A DNA stretch of 64,000 nucleotides from Streptosporangium brasiliense (GCF_030811595.1 NZ_JAUSRB010000002.1:7564001-7628000); one strand, 5' to 3'. Counted from the stretch's first letter, positions 15,845 to 25,385 are shown. Notes: a model not told the origin generated them from the letters alone. A program made the numbers and translations.

Positions 15845-16369
15845 GCACGGCGCTTCCTCAGGCTCATCCGACGACGGCTCCAACGGGCGGACACCCAGCA
15901 CCCACGGGCCCGCCAGGCGCGGAAAGCACGCCTGGACGCGGGCGTAGGTCGGTCCGTCGAGCTCGTCCTGGTCGATCGACCAGTCCATGCTCGGCGGACT
16001 CCCGCCCATGAAGACCGCTTCCAGGAAGTCGTTCCAGCGCCCGTACGAGCTGAGCACCACGGACTCGTCGGGCACATCCAGGTCAAGGACGACGTAGCGG
16101 TCGTACTCCTCCGGCCCCTCAGGGTTGAGGAGCATTTCGGCCGTCAACGCCACCCGGTCATCGCGGGTGTCCGGTCCCGGCCATGCCCACAGCGGCGGCC
16201 GGCCTGCGCAGTCGATGCCGCGCCGCGCCATCTCCGCCACCATCTCCTCGTAGGCAGGACGGAATGAGGGGCTCATCACCCTGGCCCAGTCCCCGACCAG
16301 TTCACCGATGTCCTCCAGCGGTCCGAGAACCGCTCGATGCTGGACTGTCCACAGACGCACCGGACGCAT
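15824..16369 (-). CDS. DUF3841 family protein
   Basis: A 181-residue protein: MRPVRLWTVQHRAVLGPLE, SFRPAYEEMVAEMARRGI, PPLWAWPGPDTRDD and VLDLDVPDESVVLSSYGRWN, the sequence pattern of DUF3841 proteins (short cytosolic proteins of unknown function that begin 'LWTIQ' and contain 'PPIWAW'). The C-terminal tail (EEAPCVVEAGE) lies in a tandem repeat that may have altered the original end. The start ATG at 16369 is the first in frame; no strong ribosome-binding site. Isolated gene. Confidence 0.82.
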   Translation of the reverse strand: MRPVRLWTVQHRAVLGPLEDIGELVGDWARVMSPSFRPAYEEMVAEMARRGIDCAGRPPLWAWPGPDTRDDRVALTAEMLLNPEGPEEYDRYVVLDLDVPDESVVLSSYGRWNDFLEAVFMGGSPPSMDWSIDQDELDGPTYARVQACFPRLAGPWVLGVRPLEPSSDEPEEAPCVVEAGE

Positions 16370-16569
16370 TATCCCGGTACGGGACGGCTGATCCCCAGGA
16401 CAGTCCCCGGATCCGGGCCGCCTCGCCGGAGTCGGCGGCCGGCTGTGGCGGTCATCGAAAAACGCGATGACCCGTGGCGAAGCTGTTGCCCCCGGGTCTT
16501 TACCGGATCACCCCCAGCGGAGATCCTCGCCCAGGAGCCGGACAACCGGCACGAGCGAGGAGGACGTCC

Positions 16570-18132
16570 ATGCGATTACGCATCGCCCTGACCGTGATCA
16601 TCGCGCTGATCCCCCTGACGGCGGCCGCCGCCGACCCCGACTCCGGCCCCCCGGCCGAGCACAAGATCCTGAACAGCCGGACAGCGGCCGCCGCCCCGGT
16701 GCCGGTCCCGGCCGTACCCAGCGGCATCAGCACCGACAAAGTCCTGGTCATCGGCCTGGACGGCCTGCGCCACGACCGGATCGCCCCCGCCGACGCCCCC
16801 AACCTCGACGCGCTGATCTCCGGCGGCACGCTCGGCACCAGCCTCCTGTACACCAACCCGATGGCCGCCACCTCCAGCGGCCCCGGCTGGTCCACGATCG
16901 CCACCGGTGTCTGGCCGGACAGGCACAAGGTCAAGGACAACAGCTTCACCGGCAAGCGCTACGACCTCTACCCCGACTTCCTGACCCGGATCGAGGGGGT
17001 CAACCCGGCCTACTCGACCTACGCCGCCGTCGACTGGAAGCCCCTGGGCGAGCAGGGCACCTTCGGCGCGGGCATCGACGCCCGGGTCGTACTCGACGGC
17101 GACAGCGCCGGCTACCCGGCCGAGGACGAGCGGATCACACAGGTCTCCGAGCAGGTCCTGCGCGACCGCAATCCCGACATCGCCTTCGTCTACCTGGGCC
17201 AGATCGACATCGCCGGGCACAACAGCGGCGCCGGCAGCCAGGCCTACCTGAACGCCGTCAAGGCCAACGACGCCCAGATCGGCCGCCTCCTGAGCGCGGT
17301 GCGCGCCCGGCCGACCTACGCGAGCGAGCGGTGGACCGTCGTGGTCGCCACCGACCACGGCCACACCGGCATCGGCGGCCACGGCGGCTCCACCATCGAG
17401 GAGCGCCGCACCTTCGTACTGGCCAGCGGCCCCGGCATCCCGGCGGGGGCCAGACCGGCCGACACCCGCCTGGTCGACGTCGCCGCCACCGTCTTCGCCC
17501 GGCTCGGCCTGCCGCGCCCGGCCGGCCTGGACGGCACGTCCGTCACGGTCCGCTCGGCCGACCCGTTCGAGACCGTGGCCCTGTCGCCCCGCGTCCACGA
17601 GACCGGCATCCCGGCCGGGGTGACCGGCTTCACCCACCTCCCGCCGGCCGGCTGGGCCGTCGACAGCACCGCTCTGCCCTCCGGTGGCGTGGAGGAGTGG
17701 CGCGGCTGGTCCTTCACCACCGACGAGTTCTGGTCGCGCGCCGAGCGTGACCAATGGCGCGAGCTGTTCGTCCGCGGCCGCGGCGTCTTCGCCGTCGCCG
17801 ACTCCGACGAGTGGGACGACCGCTCCCATGGCGCTGGCACCTACGCCTCCAGCCTGATCTCACCTGCCTACGACGTCGCCGGCCGCACCTCGGCCGTGAT
17901 CAACTACACCACCCTCTACCGGCCGGAGGGCAACCAGAAGGCGCACGTCCAGGTCTCCTTCGACGGCGGCGCGTTCACCACCGTGAAGGCCTACGGCTCC
18001 GAAGCGGTCTCCACGGTGGAGGCGCTGGCCGTCACCGTACCGCCCGGCGCCACCACGATGGCCGTCCGCTTCCGATACTTCGACGCCGCCAACAACTGGT
18101 ACTGGGCCGTCGACGACGTCCGCGTGTCGTGA
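16570..18132 (+). CDS. Secreted alkaline-phosphatase-superfamily phosphodiesterase/nucleotide pyrophosphatase
   Basis: A 520-residue exported enzyme with a signal peptide (residues 1-22). The alkaline phosphatase core carries metal ligand Asp64 in VIGLDGLRHD, a Thr/Ser nucleophile region at 101-103 (TSSGPGWSTIATG), Asp213 and His217 in GQIDIAGHNSG, and Asp262-His263 with His265 in ATDHGHTG: the two-zinc set of the type-I phosphodiesterase/NPP branch. From about residue 350 there is a beta-sandwich extension (SLISPAYDV ... VQVSFDGGAF) resembling MAM/immune-inhibitor-type carbohydrate- or protein-binding modules. GAGGAGG precedes the ATG. Its third codon is TTA, rare in such genomes, so translation may depend on a bldA-type tRNA. 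Confidence 0.9.
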   Translation: MRLRIALTVIIALIPLTAAAADPDSGPPAEHKILNSRTAAAAPVPVPAVPSGISTDKVLVIGLDGLRHDRIAPADAPNLDALISGGTLGTSLLYTNPMAATSSGPGWSTIATGVWPDRHKVKDNSFTGKRYDLYPDFLTRIEGVNPAYSTYAAVDWKPLGEQGTFGAGIDARVVLDGDSAGYPAEDERITQVSEQVLRDRNPDIAFVYLGQIDIAGHNSGAGSQAYLNAVKANDAQIGRLLSAVRARPTYASERWTVVVATDHGHTGIGGHGGSTIEERRTFVLASGPGIPAGARPADTRLVDVAATVFARLGLPRPAGLDGTSVTVRSADPFETVALSPRVHETGIPAGVTGFTHLPPAGWAVDSTALPSGGVEEWRGWSFTTDEFWSRAERDQWRELFVRGRGVFAVADSDEWDDRSHGAGTYASSLISPAYDVAGRTSAVINYTTLYRPEGNQKAHVQVSFDGGAFTTVKAYGSEAVSTVEALAVTVPPGATTMAVRFRYFDAANNWYWAVDDVRVS

Positions 18133-18256
18133 GACCCGCGCGGGCCGCCGCGGGACCGGCGCCCAGCGCGGCCCGCGCCCCTGCCGGCACGCCCAAGCCG
18201 TCGGCCCCTGCCGGCCGCCCCCGTGGCGGCCCGGTCCGCTCATCCGGGAAGGCGGG

Positions 18257-18880
18257 TCACAGGTCCGTGCCGGCAGGCAGGGGACGTTCGCCGCGGACCG
18301 ACTGCCAGATGCGTTCGGGCAGCAGGCGCGCCGCGACCGCCAGGTCGACGTCGGGCGCTCCGGCCAGCCAGCGGCGGGAGATCTCCGCCACGGGGCCGAT
18401 CACGAGCATCTCGGTGAGGGGGTCGGGCAGGGCGATGACATGCCCGGCCTCCACGTGGGGGCGGAGCCAGTCGGCGATCCGGCGCATCCTGGGCGCCTTC
18501 GCCTCCGCGATGCGCCCCGCGTGGGCCGGCAGGAAGCCGGCGTAGGACGAGGCGTGGATGAAGTGCGCCGCCGCCCGGTTGTCCTGGACGAACCGCAGAT
18601 ACGCTCCGACGAAGGCCCGCACGCCGGTGCGGGCCGTCCTGGAGCGCTCGAGCGCGGCGACGAGCGTGTCGAGCAGTTCGGACATGCAGTGGCTGTAGAG
18701 GGCCGCGGCGAGTCCGTCGAAACTGCCGAAGTGGTGGTAGAGGCTGCCGCTGCTGACACCGGTCGCGGCGATCAACGCGGTCATGGTCAGCCCGCCGGGC
18801 CCCTCGGCCGCGTAGAGATCGAGCGCCGCCGCCAGGACCCTGTCGGCGGTCGCCTCGCCTCGCCGCTGCTTAGGTGACAT
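18257..18880 (-). CDS. TetR family regulator
   Basis: A 207-residue TetR protein. Helix-turn-helix at about residues 10-55: RVLAAALDLYAAEGPGGLTM, then GVSSGSLYHHFGSFDGLAAAL. ATG at 18880 lies inside the last codons of the SDR gene (11-bp overlap), so the two are co-translated. It probably represses this SDR-tetR operon through the palindromic region at 19781-19810. Ligand unknown. Confidence 0.93.
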   Translation of the reverse strand: MSPKQRRGEATADRVLAAALDLYAAEGPGGLTMTALIAATGVSSGSLYHHFGSFDGLAAALYSHCMSELLDTLVAALERSRTARTGVRAFVGAYLRFVQDNRAAAHFIHASSYAGFLPAHAGRIAEAKAPRMRRIADWLRPHVEAGHVIALPDPLTEMLVIGPVAEISRRWLAGAPDVDLAVAARLLPERIWQSVRGERPLPAGTDL

Positions 18881-19760
18881 CGCGCCGGACCGGCGGCGGG
18901 GTCCGCTCAAGGCCGGTGAGCTCCAGCGCCTGCGTCCAGAGCCGGTCGGCGAGCGCGGCGTCGGCGGCGACCGGGGCCGGCGGCTGCTCGGCCTCGATGT
19001 GGAAGTAACGGCCGGTCAGCCCCGCCACCTCCGCGTCCAGCGCGAGCCTGGCGACGGGCCGGGCGCCCACGTCCGGACTCTTCCACAGCAGTTTCACCGC
19101 CTTGAGCAGGTAGCCCAGGGGCCCGCCGCGGTCCCCCAGCCCGGTGCGGATCACTCCGGGGTGGACGGCGTTGATGGTCACCCCGGCATCCTTCCACCGT
19201 TCGGCGTACCGCGGCACCAGCAGCAGGTTGCACAGCTTGGTGTCGGCGTAGGTCCGCATCGGGTGGAAGTCCAGGCCGGTGGGGGTGCGCTCCGGGTCGG
19301 CCTGCCCCTTGACGTACAGCCCGGCGCTGACCTGCACGACCCGTGCCCCGGAGGCGGTCAGCAACGGCTCCAGCTCGTGGTTGAGCAGGAACGGCGCGAG
19401 ATGGTTGGTGACGAATGCCTGCTCCAGCCCGTCCTCGTCCAGCACCCGCCGGCTCGGCCACAGACCGGCGTTGTGGACCAGCACATCGATGCGCGGGCAG
19501 GTCTCGCTGAGCGCCTCGGCGACCGCGCGCGCCCTGCGGACGCTGGACAGGTCGCCGACGACGAGGCGCACCCGGGTCCCGCCGGACCCGGCGAGCGACA
19601 CCCGCGCGGCCTCCCCCCGCTGTCTGTCACGCGCGACCAGCACCACGTCGCACCCGCCCTGAAGCAGCCGTGCCGCGACGGCGTATCCGATGCCACGGTT
19701 GCCACCTGTCACCACGGCCATCCGGGCAGGGGCCGAATGGTGCGTCTCCGCGTTGTCCAT
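18870..19760 (-). CDS. Short-chain dehydrogenase/reductase (retinol-dehydrogenase-like)
   Basis: A 296-residue classical SDR. The NADP-binding motif TGGNRGIG is at residues 18-25, the NAG motif at 97-99 and the catalytic Tyr171-Lys175 (YADTK) with Ser145 in QVSAG; VHPGVIRTGLGD follows. The length and TYADTKLCNLL pattern resemble the WWOX/retinol-dehydrogenase-like group. It is the first gene of a two-gene operon with tetR. Confidence 0.93.
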   Translation of the reverse strand: MDNAETHHSAPARMAVVTGGNRGIGYAVAARLLQGGCDVVLVARDRQRGEAARVSLAGSGGTRVRLVVGDLSSVRRARAVAEALSETCPRIDVLVHNAGLWPSRRVLDEDGLEQAFVTNHLAPFLLNHELEPLLTASGARVVQVSAGLYVKGQADPERTPTGLDFHPMRTYADTKLCNLLLVPRYAERWKDAGVTINAVHPGVIRTGLGDRGGPLGYLLKAVKLLWKSPDVGARPVARLALDAEVAGLTGRYFHIEAEQPPAPVAADAALADRLWTQALELTGLERTPPPVRRDVT

Positions 19761-19780
19761 GGCCGGGAGTCTAGAGAAAT

Positions 19781-19810
19781 CCAGAGAGATCCTCTAGAGA
19801 GGGTCTCTGG
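19781..19810. promoter_or_regulatory. Imperfect palindrome, probable TetR operator
   Basis: Arms ccagaga (19781-19787) and tctctgg (19804-19810) flank a central ctctagag. A related ctagaga also occurs at 19771. The site lies 20-50 bp upstream of the SDR-tetR operon, suited to autorepression. Confidence 0.6.
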
Positions 19811-19896
19811 TTTTCCGGATCCCGAGGTATCCATGGAGACCGCCCGCCGGCGCCGGGACGGACGCGCCGCGCGGGCGGTGCTCGCGGCCGGGCCGT

Positions 19897-21207
19897 TCAG
19901 GTGCCGAGGGTGGCACGCAGCGAGGGCTGCAGGCGGCCGGCGTGGGCCCGCACCATGTCGTCGCACAGCTCCCAGATGCGTTCGACCGTCAGTGTCGCGG
20001 CGGTCGCCGGGTCTGTCATGGCGGCGTGGCGGATGTGGCGCGGCTCGTCTTCCACGGCGGCCCGTACGACGAGGTCGTTGACGCTCAGGTAGGTCCGGTT
20101 GAGCGCGGCCAGCTGGGCGGGCAGCGCGCCGACCCGGGTGGGCTGTACGCCCAGCGCGTCGACCAGGCAGGGCACCTCGACCACGCCGTGCGCCGGAAGG
20201 TTGTCGATCAGACCGTGGTTGGGGACGTTGCCGTAGACGGTGCGGGGCGTGCCCGTGGTCATGCTGTGGATGATCTGGGGGGCGTACTCCATGGTCCCCT
20301 CCACCGGCAGCGGGTCCCCGGCGGCCAGGGCGTCACGCGTCTTCTCGTAGGCGGCCACGTTCTGCTCGACGATGCCCAGGTAGGCGCCCACGGGCAGCCG
20401 CAGCCGCTCGATCTCGCTGTCGTGGCGCAGGTACCAGGGCACGTACTCGGAGGAGTGCTCGCTGGTCTCGGTCGGGTAGTAGCCGAGGCGCCGGTACATG
20501 TCGACGCGGACCCGGCGCCGCAGCTGCCCGTCGGCCTCGATCATGGCGTCCAGGCGGGGATAGAGGTCGGCGCCGTCGTGTTCGAACCGCAGCACCCACG
20601 CCTGGTGGTTGACGCCCGCCGCTCGGTAGGTCACCTCCTCGTAGGGGACGTTCAGGAGATCGGACAGGTCGCGCATCGTCCAGTACACCGAATGGCACAG
20701 GCCGACCACCCGCGTCAGCCCGGTGGCCTGGGCGAGGTACTGGACGTTCATCGCCATCGGGTTGGTGTAGTTGAGCAGCCACGCCTGAGGGCAGAGCGCG
20801 GCGATGTCCTCGCCCAGGGAACTCAGCAGGGGAAAGGTGCGCAGCGCGCGGAAGATGCCGCCGACGCCGAGGGTGTCGCCGATGGTCTGGCGCAGGCCGT
20901 ACCGGGCGGGGACGTCGAAGTCGGTGCGGGTCGCCTCGCCCATGCCGACCTGGACGATGTTGATGACGAAGTCGGCCCCGTCGAGCGCCGCCCGCCTGTC
21001 GGCGTGGGCGGTGACGCGGGGGCGGGCCCCGCAGTGGGCGGCGATGTGCCGGGCGGCCTGCTCGGCGGTGGCCAGGCGTTCGGCGTCGATGTCGTGCAGG
21101 GCGACGTGGATGTCCTTCAGTTCGGCGAAGGCGAACAGATCCGCGAGCAGACCCTGGGTGAAGACGACGCTCCCGGCGCCGATGAACGCGATCTTGGGAG
21201 TGCTCAT
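19897..21207 (-). CDS. GH4 family NAD-dependent glycosidase (MelA alpha-galactosidase-like)
   Basis: A 436-residue GH4 enzyme. The N-terminal Rossmann motif KIAFIGAGSVVFTQGL binds NAD; metal ligands are Cys171 in VGLCHSVYWT and His201 in AAGVNHQAW, with LLNYTNPMA at 144-152. GH4 enzymes cleave glycosides by an oxidation-elimination mechanism needing NAD and Mn. The CHSV signature points to the alpha-galactosidase (MelA) branch rather than 6-phospho-glycosidases. It is the last gene of the ABC-transporter operon; its ATG overlaps the kinase stop (ATGA). Here it likely acts in the cytoplasm on imported alpha-linked galacto- or galactosamino-oligosaccharides; the exact substrate is inferred. Confidence 0.93.
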   Translation of the reverse strand: MSTPKIAFIGAGSVVFTQGLLADLFAFAELKDIHVALHDIDAERLATAEQAARHIAAHCGARPRVTAHADRRAALDGADFVINIVQVGMGEATRTDFDVPARYGLRQTIGDTLGVGGIFRALRTFPLLSSLGEDIAALCPQAWLLNYTNPMAMNVQYLAQATGLTRVVGLCHSVYWTMRDLSDLLNVPYEEVTYRAAGVNHQAWVLRFEHDGADLYPRLDAMIEADGQLRRRVRVDMYRRLGYYPTETSEHSSEYVPWYLRHDSEIERLRLPVGAYLGIVEQNVAAYEKTRDALAAGDPLPVEGTMEYAPQIIHSMTTGTPRTVYGNVPNHGLIDNLPAHGVVEVPCLVDALGVQPTRVGALPAQLAALNRTYLSVNDLVVRAAVEDEPRHIRHAAMTDPATAATLTVERIWELCDDMVRAHAGRLQPSLRATLGT

Positions 21208-22160
21208 GACAGGTTCTTTCCGGTACGGGTGACGTGCGAGACGGCCTCGTCCCAGGTGGCCTGGGCAGTGGTGCCGCCGTGGGCACGGGTGGACAGGGCT
21301 CCGCAGGCGGCGGCGACGTCGAGGGCGTCGGCGGGGGGCAGGCCGGCGAGGAGCGCGGCGACGAAGCCGGCGTCGAAGCTGTCTCCGGCGCCGACGGTGT
21401 CGGCGGGCGTCACGGTGACGCCGCCGGTGGTGGTGAGGGTGCGGCCGTCGTGGCAGAGGGCGCCCTCGGCGCCGTTCTTGACGGCCACCAGCGGTCCGCG
21501 CGCGGCCAGGAGGGCGGCTGCCGCCTCCGGCGAGTCCGCGGCGGGCCCGGCGAGGTGGAGGGCCTCGTGGGCGTTGGGGAGCAGGATGTCGGTTTCGGCG
21601 AGGACGGCGGGCAGGCCGAGAGGGTCCCATTCGCCGGCCGGGTCGTCGTTGGTGTCGAGCGAGGTCGTGGCGCCGTGGGCGCGCGCGGTGCGCAGCAGGA
21701 CCGGCAGCGCCCGCGCGAGTGCGGGCATCAGGAAGTAGGAGGCGGCGTGCACGTGCCTGCTGCCGGCGAGCAACGACTCGGGGACGTCGTCGCCGGTGGT
21801 GGCCGCCAGGGTGCCGGGGGCGGTGAGGATCGCGCGGTCGTCCCCCCGGGTCACCACCACGGTGAGGGGGGTGGGCAGCTCCGGATCCAGGCGCAGGGCC
21901 CGGGTGTCGACTCCACGGGCGGTCAGGGCGTCGCGGACGTAGCGGCCGGCGTCGTCGTCGCCGACCCGCCCGGCGAAGGCGACCTTGAGGCCGAGGCGCG
22001 CGGCGCCGCAGGCCATGATCGCGGCGGACCCGCCGAGGGTGAGCGCGCCGGCGCCGACGAGCTGTTCACGCTGGTGGAAGGCGAGCGGAGCCTCCAGCGG
22101 GCCGAGGATGACGTCGGGGTTGGCGTCCCCGATGACGAGCAGGTCGAAAGTGTGCGGCAT
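21204..22160 (-). CDS. PfkB-family sugar kinase
   Basis: A 318-residue ribokinase/PfkB-family kinase. The N-terminal part has DANPDVILG and LGGSAAIMACGAARLG (substrate-binding glycines); the C-terminal signature DTVGAGDSFDAGF at 254-266 contains the catalytic base Asp260. It probably phosphorylates the monosaccharide released by the neighbouring GH4 enzyme, or an imported sugar. It lies 24 bp after the permease gene and overlaps the GH4 gene by four bases. Confidence 0.93.
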   Translation of the reverse strand: MPHTFDLLVIGDANPDVILGPLEAPLAFHQREQLVGAGALTLGGSAAIMACGAARLGLKVAFAGRVGDDDAGRYVRDALTARGVDTRALRLDPELPTPLTVVVTRGDDRAILTAPGTLAATTGDDVPESLLAGSRHVHAASYFLMPALARALPVLLRTARAHGATTSLDTNDDPAGEWDPLGLPAVLAETDILLPNAHEALHLAGPAADSPEAAAALLAARGPLVAVKNGAEGALCHDGRTLTTTGGVTVTPADTVGAGDSFDAGFVAALLAGLPPADALDVAAACGALSTRAHGGTTAQATWDEAVSHVTRTGKNLS

Positions 22161-22184
22161 CGGTATCCGTAGGTCGGTCGGCAG

Positions 22185-23063
22185 TCAGCCCTTGAGGCCG
22201 CTGGAGGTGATGGACTGGATGAACGCCTTCTGCGCGCCGACGAAGGCGAGCAGCACCGGCAGGACCGTGATCACGTTGCCGGCCATGACCGCTGCCCACT
22301 GGGTGTGGTGCTGCCCCTGGAAGGTCGCCAGCCCCAGTTGCAGGGTGTACTGGTTGTCGTGGTTGATGGCGATCAGCGGCCAGGTCAGGTCGTTCCAGGT
22401 CGACAGGAACGTCAGGATCGCCACGGTGCTCAGCGCGGGACGCGACAGCGGCAGCACGACGCGGAACAGCACCCGCAGCCGCGAACACCCGTCGATCCAG
22501 GCGGCTTCCTCCAGCTCCCTGGGCAGGGAGAGGAAGAACTGCCGCAGGAGGAACACCGCGAACGGCGTGACCAGCGAGGGCACGATCAGCGCGCCCAGCG
22601 TGTCGATGAGTCCCAGGCGCTTCATGACGAGGAACGTCGGGATCATCGTCAGCTGGAAGGGGATGGCCATCGTGGCCAGCATCAGCACCAGCAGGCTCCG
22701 GGAGCCGGAGAATCGCATGCGGGCGAAGGCGTAGCCGCCGAACGCGCCGAACAGCAGGTTGGACGCGACCGCGACGGTGGAGACGATCAGCGAGTTGGCG
22801 AACCAGCGGGGGAACAGGGCGTTGCCCAGGACGTACCGGTATCCCCCCAGGTCGACGCGGGAGGGCCAGAGCGCCGGAGGGAACCGGTTGATCTCAGCGT
22901 TGCTCATCACGGAGCTGAGCAGCAGCCAGACCAGCGGGATCGCGAAGATCAGCGCGAGCGGGGCGAGCAGCAGGTGCCAGGCGCTGAACGGCAGCCGCGC
23001 GCGGCCCCGCCGGGACACATCGGCCTGCGCGGCCTGTCGAGGGGTGGTCACGGTCGCCGTCAT
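22185..23063 (-). CDS. ABC sugar transporter permease (MalG type)
   Basis: A 292-residue permease with six membrane segments. The EAA loop EEAAWIDGCSRLRVLFRVVLPLSRP at about 190-215 is the contact point for the ATPase. It matches the CUT1-family second permease (MalG/LacG). Its start overlaps the stop of the first permease (ATGA). No ATPase gene is in the operon; a shared MsiK-type ATPase encoded elsewhere is usual in actinomycetes. Confidence 0.95.
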   Translation of the reverse strand: MTATVTTPRQAAQADVSRRGRARLPFSAWHLLLAPLALIFAIPLVWLLLSSVMSNAEINRFPPALWPSRVDLGGYRYVLGNALFPRWFANSLIVSTVAVASNLLFGAFGGYAFARMRFSGSRSLLVLMLATMAIPFQLTMIPTFLVMKRLGLIDTLGALIVPSLVTPFAVFLLRQFFLSLPRELEEAAWIDGCSRLRVLFRVVLPLSRPALSTVAILTFLSTWNDLTWPLIAINHDNQYTLQLGLATFQGQHHTQWAAVMAGNVITVLPVLLAFVGAQKAFIQSITSSGLKG

Positions 23064-24010
23064 CGGGTCGCTCCTTCGAGACGCCGGCTCTCGCGCCCCC
23101 GGGCCACGCGCAGGCCGGCGGCGATCACGAACAGGGCCACGGCGAGGACGTAGGCGGCCGCGGCGCCGTAGCCGGCGGTGAAGTTCTTGAACGCCTGCTC
23201 CCAGATGAAGTAGACGATCAGGGTGGTCGCGCCCAGCGGGCCGCCCTTGGTCGTCACATACACCAGGTCGAAGACCTGCAGGGCGTTGATGGTCTGCCAC
23301 AGCACCAGGAACACGCTGACCGGGGTGAGCGTGGGCAGGGTGACGTGGCGCAGCAGGTGCCACCGCCCGGCGCCGTCCAGCCGCGCCGCCTCGATCAGGG
23401 GCCGCGGCACGTCCTGGAGGGCCGCGAGATACACCACCACGCAGAACCCCAGGCCGCTCCACAACGTGATGGCCACCAGGAGGAACAGCGCCTGGGCGGG
23501 GTCGGTGAAGAAGCCCTGCGGGGAGACGCCGAGCGCGTGCAGCACCGAGTTGGCCGCGCCGAACTGCGGGTCGAGGATGAAGGCGAACAGCGTGCCCTGC
23601 GCCGTGGCCGAGACGACGAACGGCACGAAGATCAGCGTGCGGTACAGGCCGACCAGCCTGATGCGCCGGTTCAGGACGAGGGCGAGCGCCAGCCCCAGGA
23701 CGATGCTGAGCGGGACGTACAGCGCCGTGTAGGTCAGCGTGTTACGTACGGCCTGGCCGAAGTTCGGATCCCTGCTCAGCGCGTAGTAGTTGTCCAGCCC
23801 CACCCAGCGGCCCGGCGTGACCAGGTCGTCGGCCCGGAAGGACAGCAGCAGCGACCAGATCACGGGCACCACGCTGAGCCCGAGGATGACCAGGATGGAG
23901 GGGGAGACGAACGCCCAGGCGGTCCTCGACTCCCGGCGGCGTGCCCGGCGCAGGGCACGCTGACGCAGTTCGTGCTCGGAGAGGGTGAACGGTGTGGGGG
24001 GACCTGGCAT
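23060..24010 (-). CDS. ABC sugar transporter permease (MalF type)
   Basis: A 316-residue permease with six membrane segments (first at about residues 30-52, AWAFVSPSILVILGLSVVPV). The EAA loop reads PLIEAARLDGAGRWHLLRHV. It is the first permease of the CUT1 importer, 11 bp after the binding-protein gene and overlapping the second permease by four bases. Confidence 0.95.
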   Translation of the reverse strand: MPGPPTPFTLSEHELRQRALRRARRRESRTAWAFVSPSILVILGLSVVPVIWSLLLSFRADDLVTPGRWVGLDNYYALSRDPNFGQAVRNTLTYTALYVPLSIVLGLALALVLNRRIRLVGLYRTLIFVPFVVSATAQGTLFAFILDPQFGAANSVLHALGVSPQGFFTDPAQALFLLVAITLWSGLGFCVVVYLAALQDVPRPLIEAARLDGAGRWHLLRHVTLPTLTPVSVFLVLWQTINALQVFDLVYVTTKGGPLGATTLIVYFIWEQAFKNFTAGYGAAAAYVLAVALFVIAAGLRVARGRESRRLEGATR

Positions 24011-24021
24011 GGAAGAACTCC

Positions 24022-25353
24022 TCAACGCGGTATGAGCAGGGCGGCATCGGCCTCGTCGGCGCAGCTGCGGAGCGCTTCGGAGGGGGTGCTCCTGCGCAGC
24101 AGCACGGCGACGACGGCCTGCCCGAGCGCCTGCGAGACCTTCGGGTAGGCCGGGTGCGCCGGCCGTGCCCGCGCCGACTCCAGTGCCCGGGTGAACACCT
24201 CGAGACCCTCGGTCCGGGCGGAGTGGTCCCGCCAGGCGGGCAGTGCCTGGGTGGGTCTGCTCAGCGGCAGGCTGCCCGCCTCGACGTCCCAGCGCACGTC
24301 CTGAGCGGGCTGCATCAGCCAGCTCAGGAAGGTGCGGGCCGCCCGGACACGCGGGCCGCCGTTGTCGAACATGGTCCACGTGTCGGGCCCCGAGATCGTC
24401 ATCGGCCGGCCGCTGAAGCTGGGCAGCGGCACCACGTGGTAGTCGATCCCGGCTTCCTCGATGTCGGGCAGCTGCCACGGGCCGGTGATCACCATCCCCA
24501 TCCGGCCGGACGCGAACACCTGGTACATCTTCTCGCTGCCGGGCTGGGGATCGATGTAGACGCTCGACGCCTGCGCGAGCGCCTCCACCACCTGCAGGGC
24601 CTGGACGCCCACGCCGGCGAACCCGATGCCGCGCCCGTCGCGGGCGATCACGTCGCCGCCCAGGTCCCACACCAGCGGCCACAGCCGCCACACCGTGTCC
24701 TCGTCGCCCACGCCCGGCCATCCCGTGCCGAACGTGCCGCGTCCGGCGTCGGTGAGCCGCCGGGCCGTCTCGACGAACTCCCGCCACCTCCAGCCCGGCT
24801 GCGGCAGGGGCAGCCCGGCCTCGCGGAACAGCTTCTTGTTGCAGACCACTGCCAGCGAGTCGACGACCGCGGGAGTGGCCCGGACCTGGCCGTTGATGGT
24901 GACGGCCGCCCGTGCCGGCGCCCAGTAGTCGTGCCACGGCGTGGCGCCGGCGCCGACGGTGCCGGTCAGGTCCACCACCTGCGGACTGCGCGCGATGCTC
25001 GCCAGGTCCGATCCGAAGATGTAGGCGATGTCGGGATAGGAGCCTGACGCGAGCGCGGCGGTGACCTTCTGCAGCATCGCGTCGGCCAGCACTCCCCCGC
25101 CCATGTCGACCCGGATGCCGGGATGCGTGCGCTGGAAGTCGGCCACCAGATGTTCGATGGCCTTCCTGCCCGTGTCGGTCTGCCCGTGCCACAGTTCGAT
25201 CGTGACCCGCCCATCGGCGCCGACGCCGCCGTCAGCGCCCTCGGCGCACCCTGCCGCGGCCATGCTCCCGACCGCCGACAGGGCCAGGGCGCGTGCGCCG
25301 CGCAGGACTTCGCGACGGGAGGGCAGGGGGGCGGCGCGATGGATCGTGTCCAT
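24022..25353 (-). CDS. Tat-exported lipoprotein, sugar ABC transporter binding protein
   Basis: A 443-residue CUT1-type binding protein. The N-terminus has twin arginines (SRREVLRGARA) and a lipobox ending at Cys36 (SMAAAGC), so it is a probable Tat-exported lipoprotein. The body begins VTIELWHGQTDTGRKAIEHL and contains PDIAYIFGSDLA and GRMGMVITGPWQL, typical of oligosaccharide-binding proteins. It delivers sugars to the two permeases just downstream. CGGAGGT lies seven bases upstream of the ATG. The gap from the GH114 gene upstream is 32 bp, so all six genes form one operon. Confidence 0.95.
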   Translation of the reverse strand: MDTIHRAAPLPSRREVLRGARALALSAVGSMAAAGCAEGADGGVGADGRVTIELWHGQTDTGRKAIEHLVADFQRTHPGIRVDMGGGVLADAMLQKVTAALASGSYPDIAYIFGSDLASIARSPQVVDLTGTVGAGATPWHDYWAPARAAVTINGQVRATPAVVDSLAVVCNKKLFREAGLPLPQPGWRWREFVETARRLTDAGRGTFGTGWPGVGDEDTVWRLWPLVWDLGGDVIARDGRGIGFAGVGVQALQVVEALAQASSVYIDPQPGSEKMYQVFASGRMGMVITGPWQLPDIEEAGIDYHVVPLPSFSGRPMTISGPDTWTMFDNGGPRVRAARTFLSWLMQPAQDVRWDVEAGSLPLSRPTQALPAWRDHSARTEGLEVFTRALESARARPAHPAYPKVSQALGQAVVAVLLRRSTPSEALRSCADEADAALLIPR

Positions 25354-25385
25354 CCGTACCTCCGTGATAACAGTGGAATCTGACG

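Noticed and set aside
23060..25192. One 710-codon frame joining permease and binding-protein regions
   Set aside because: The upstream part is out of frame with the binding protein and has no homology; the permease starts at the ATG at 24010.
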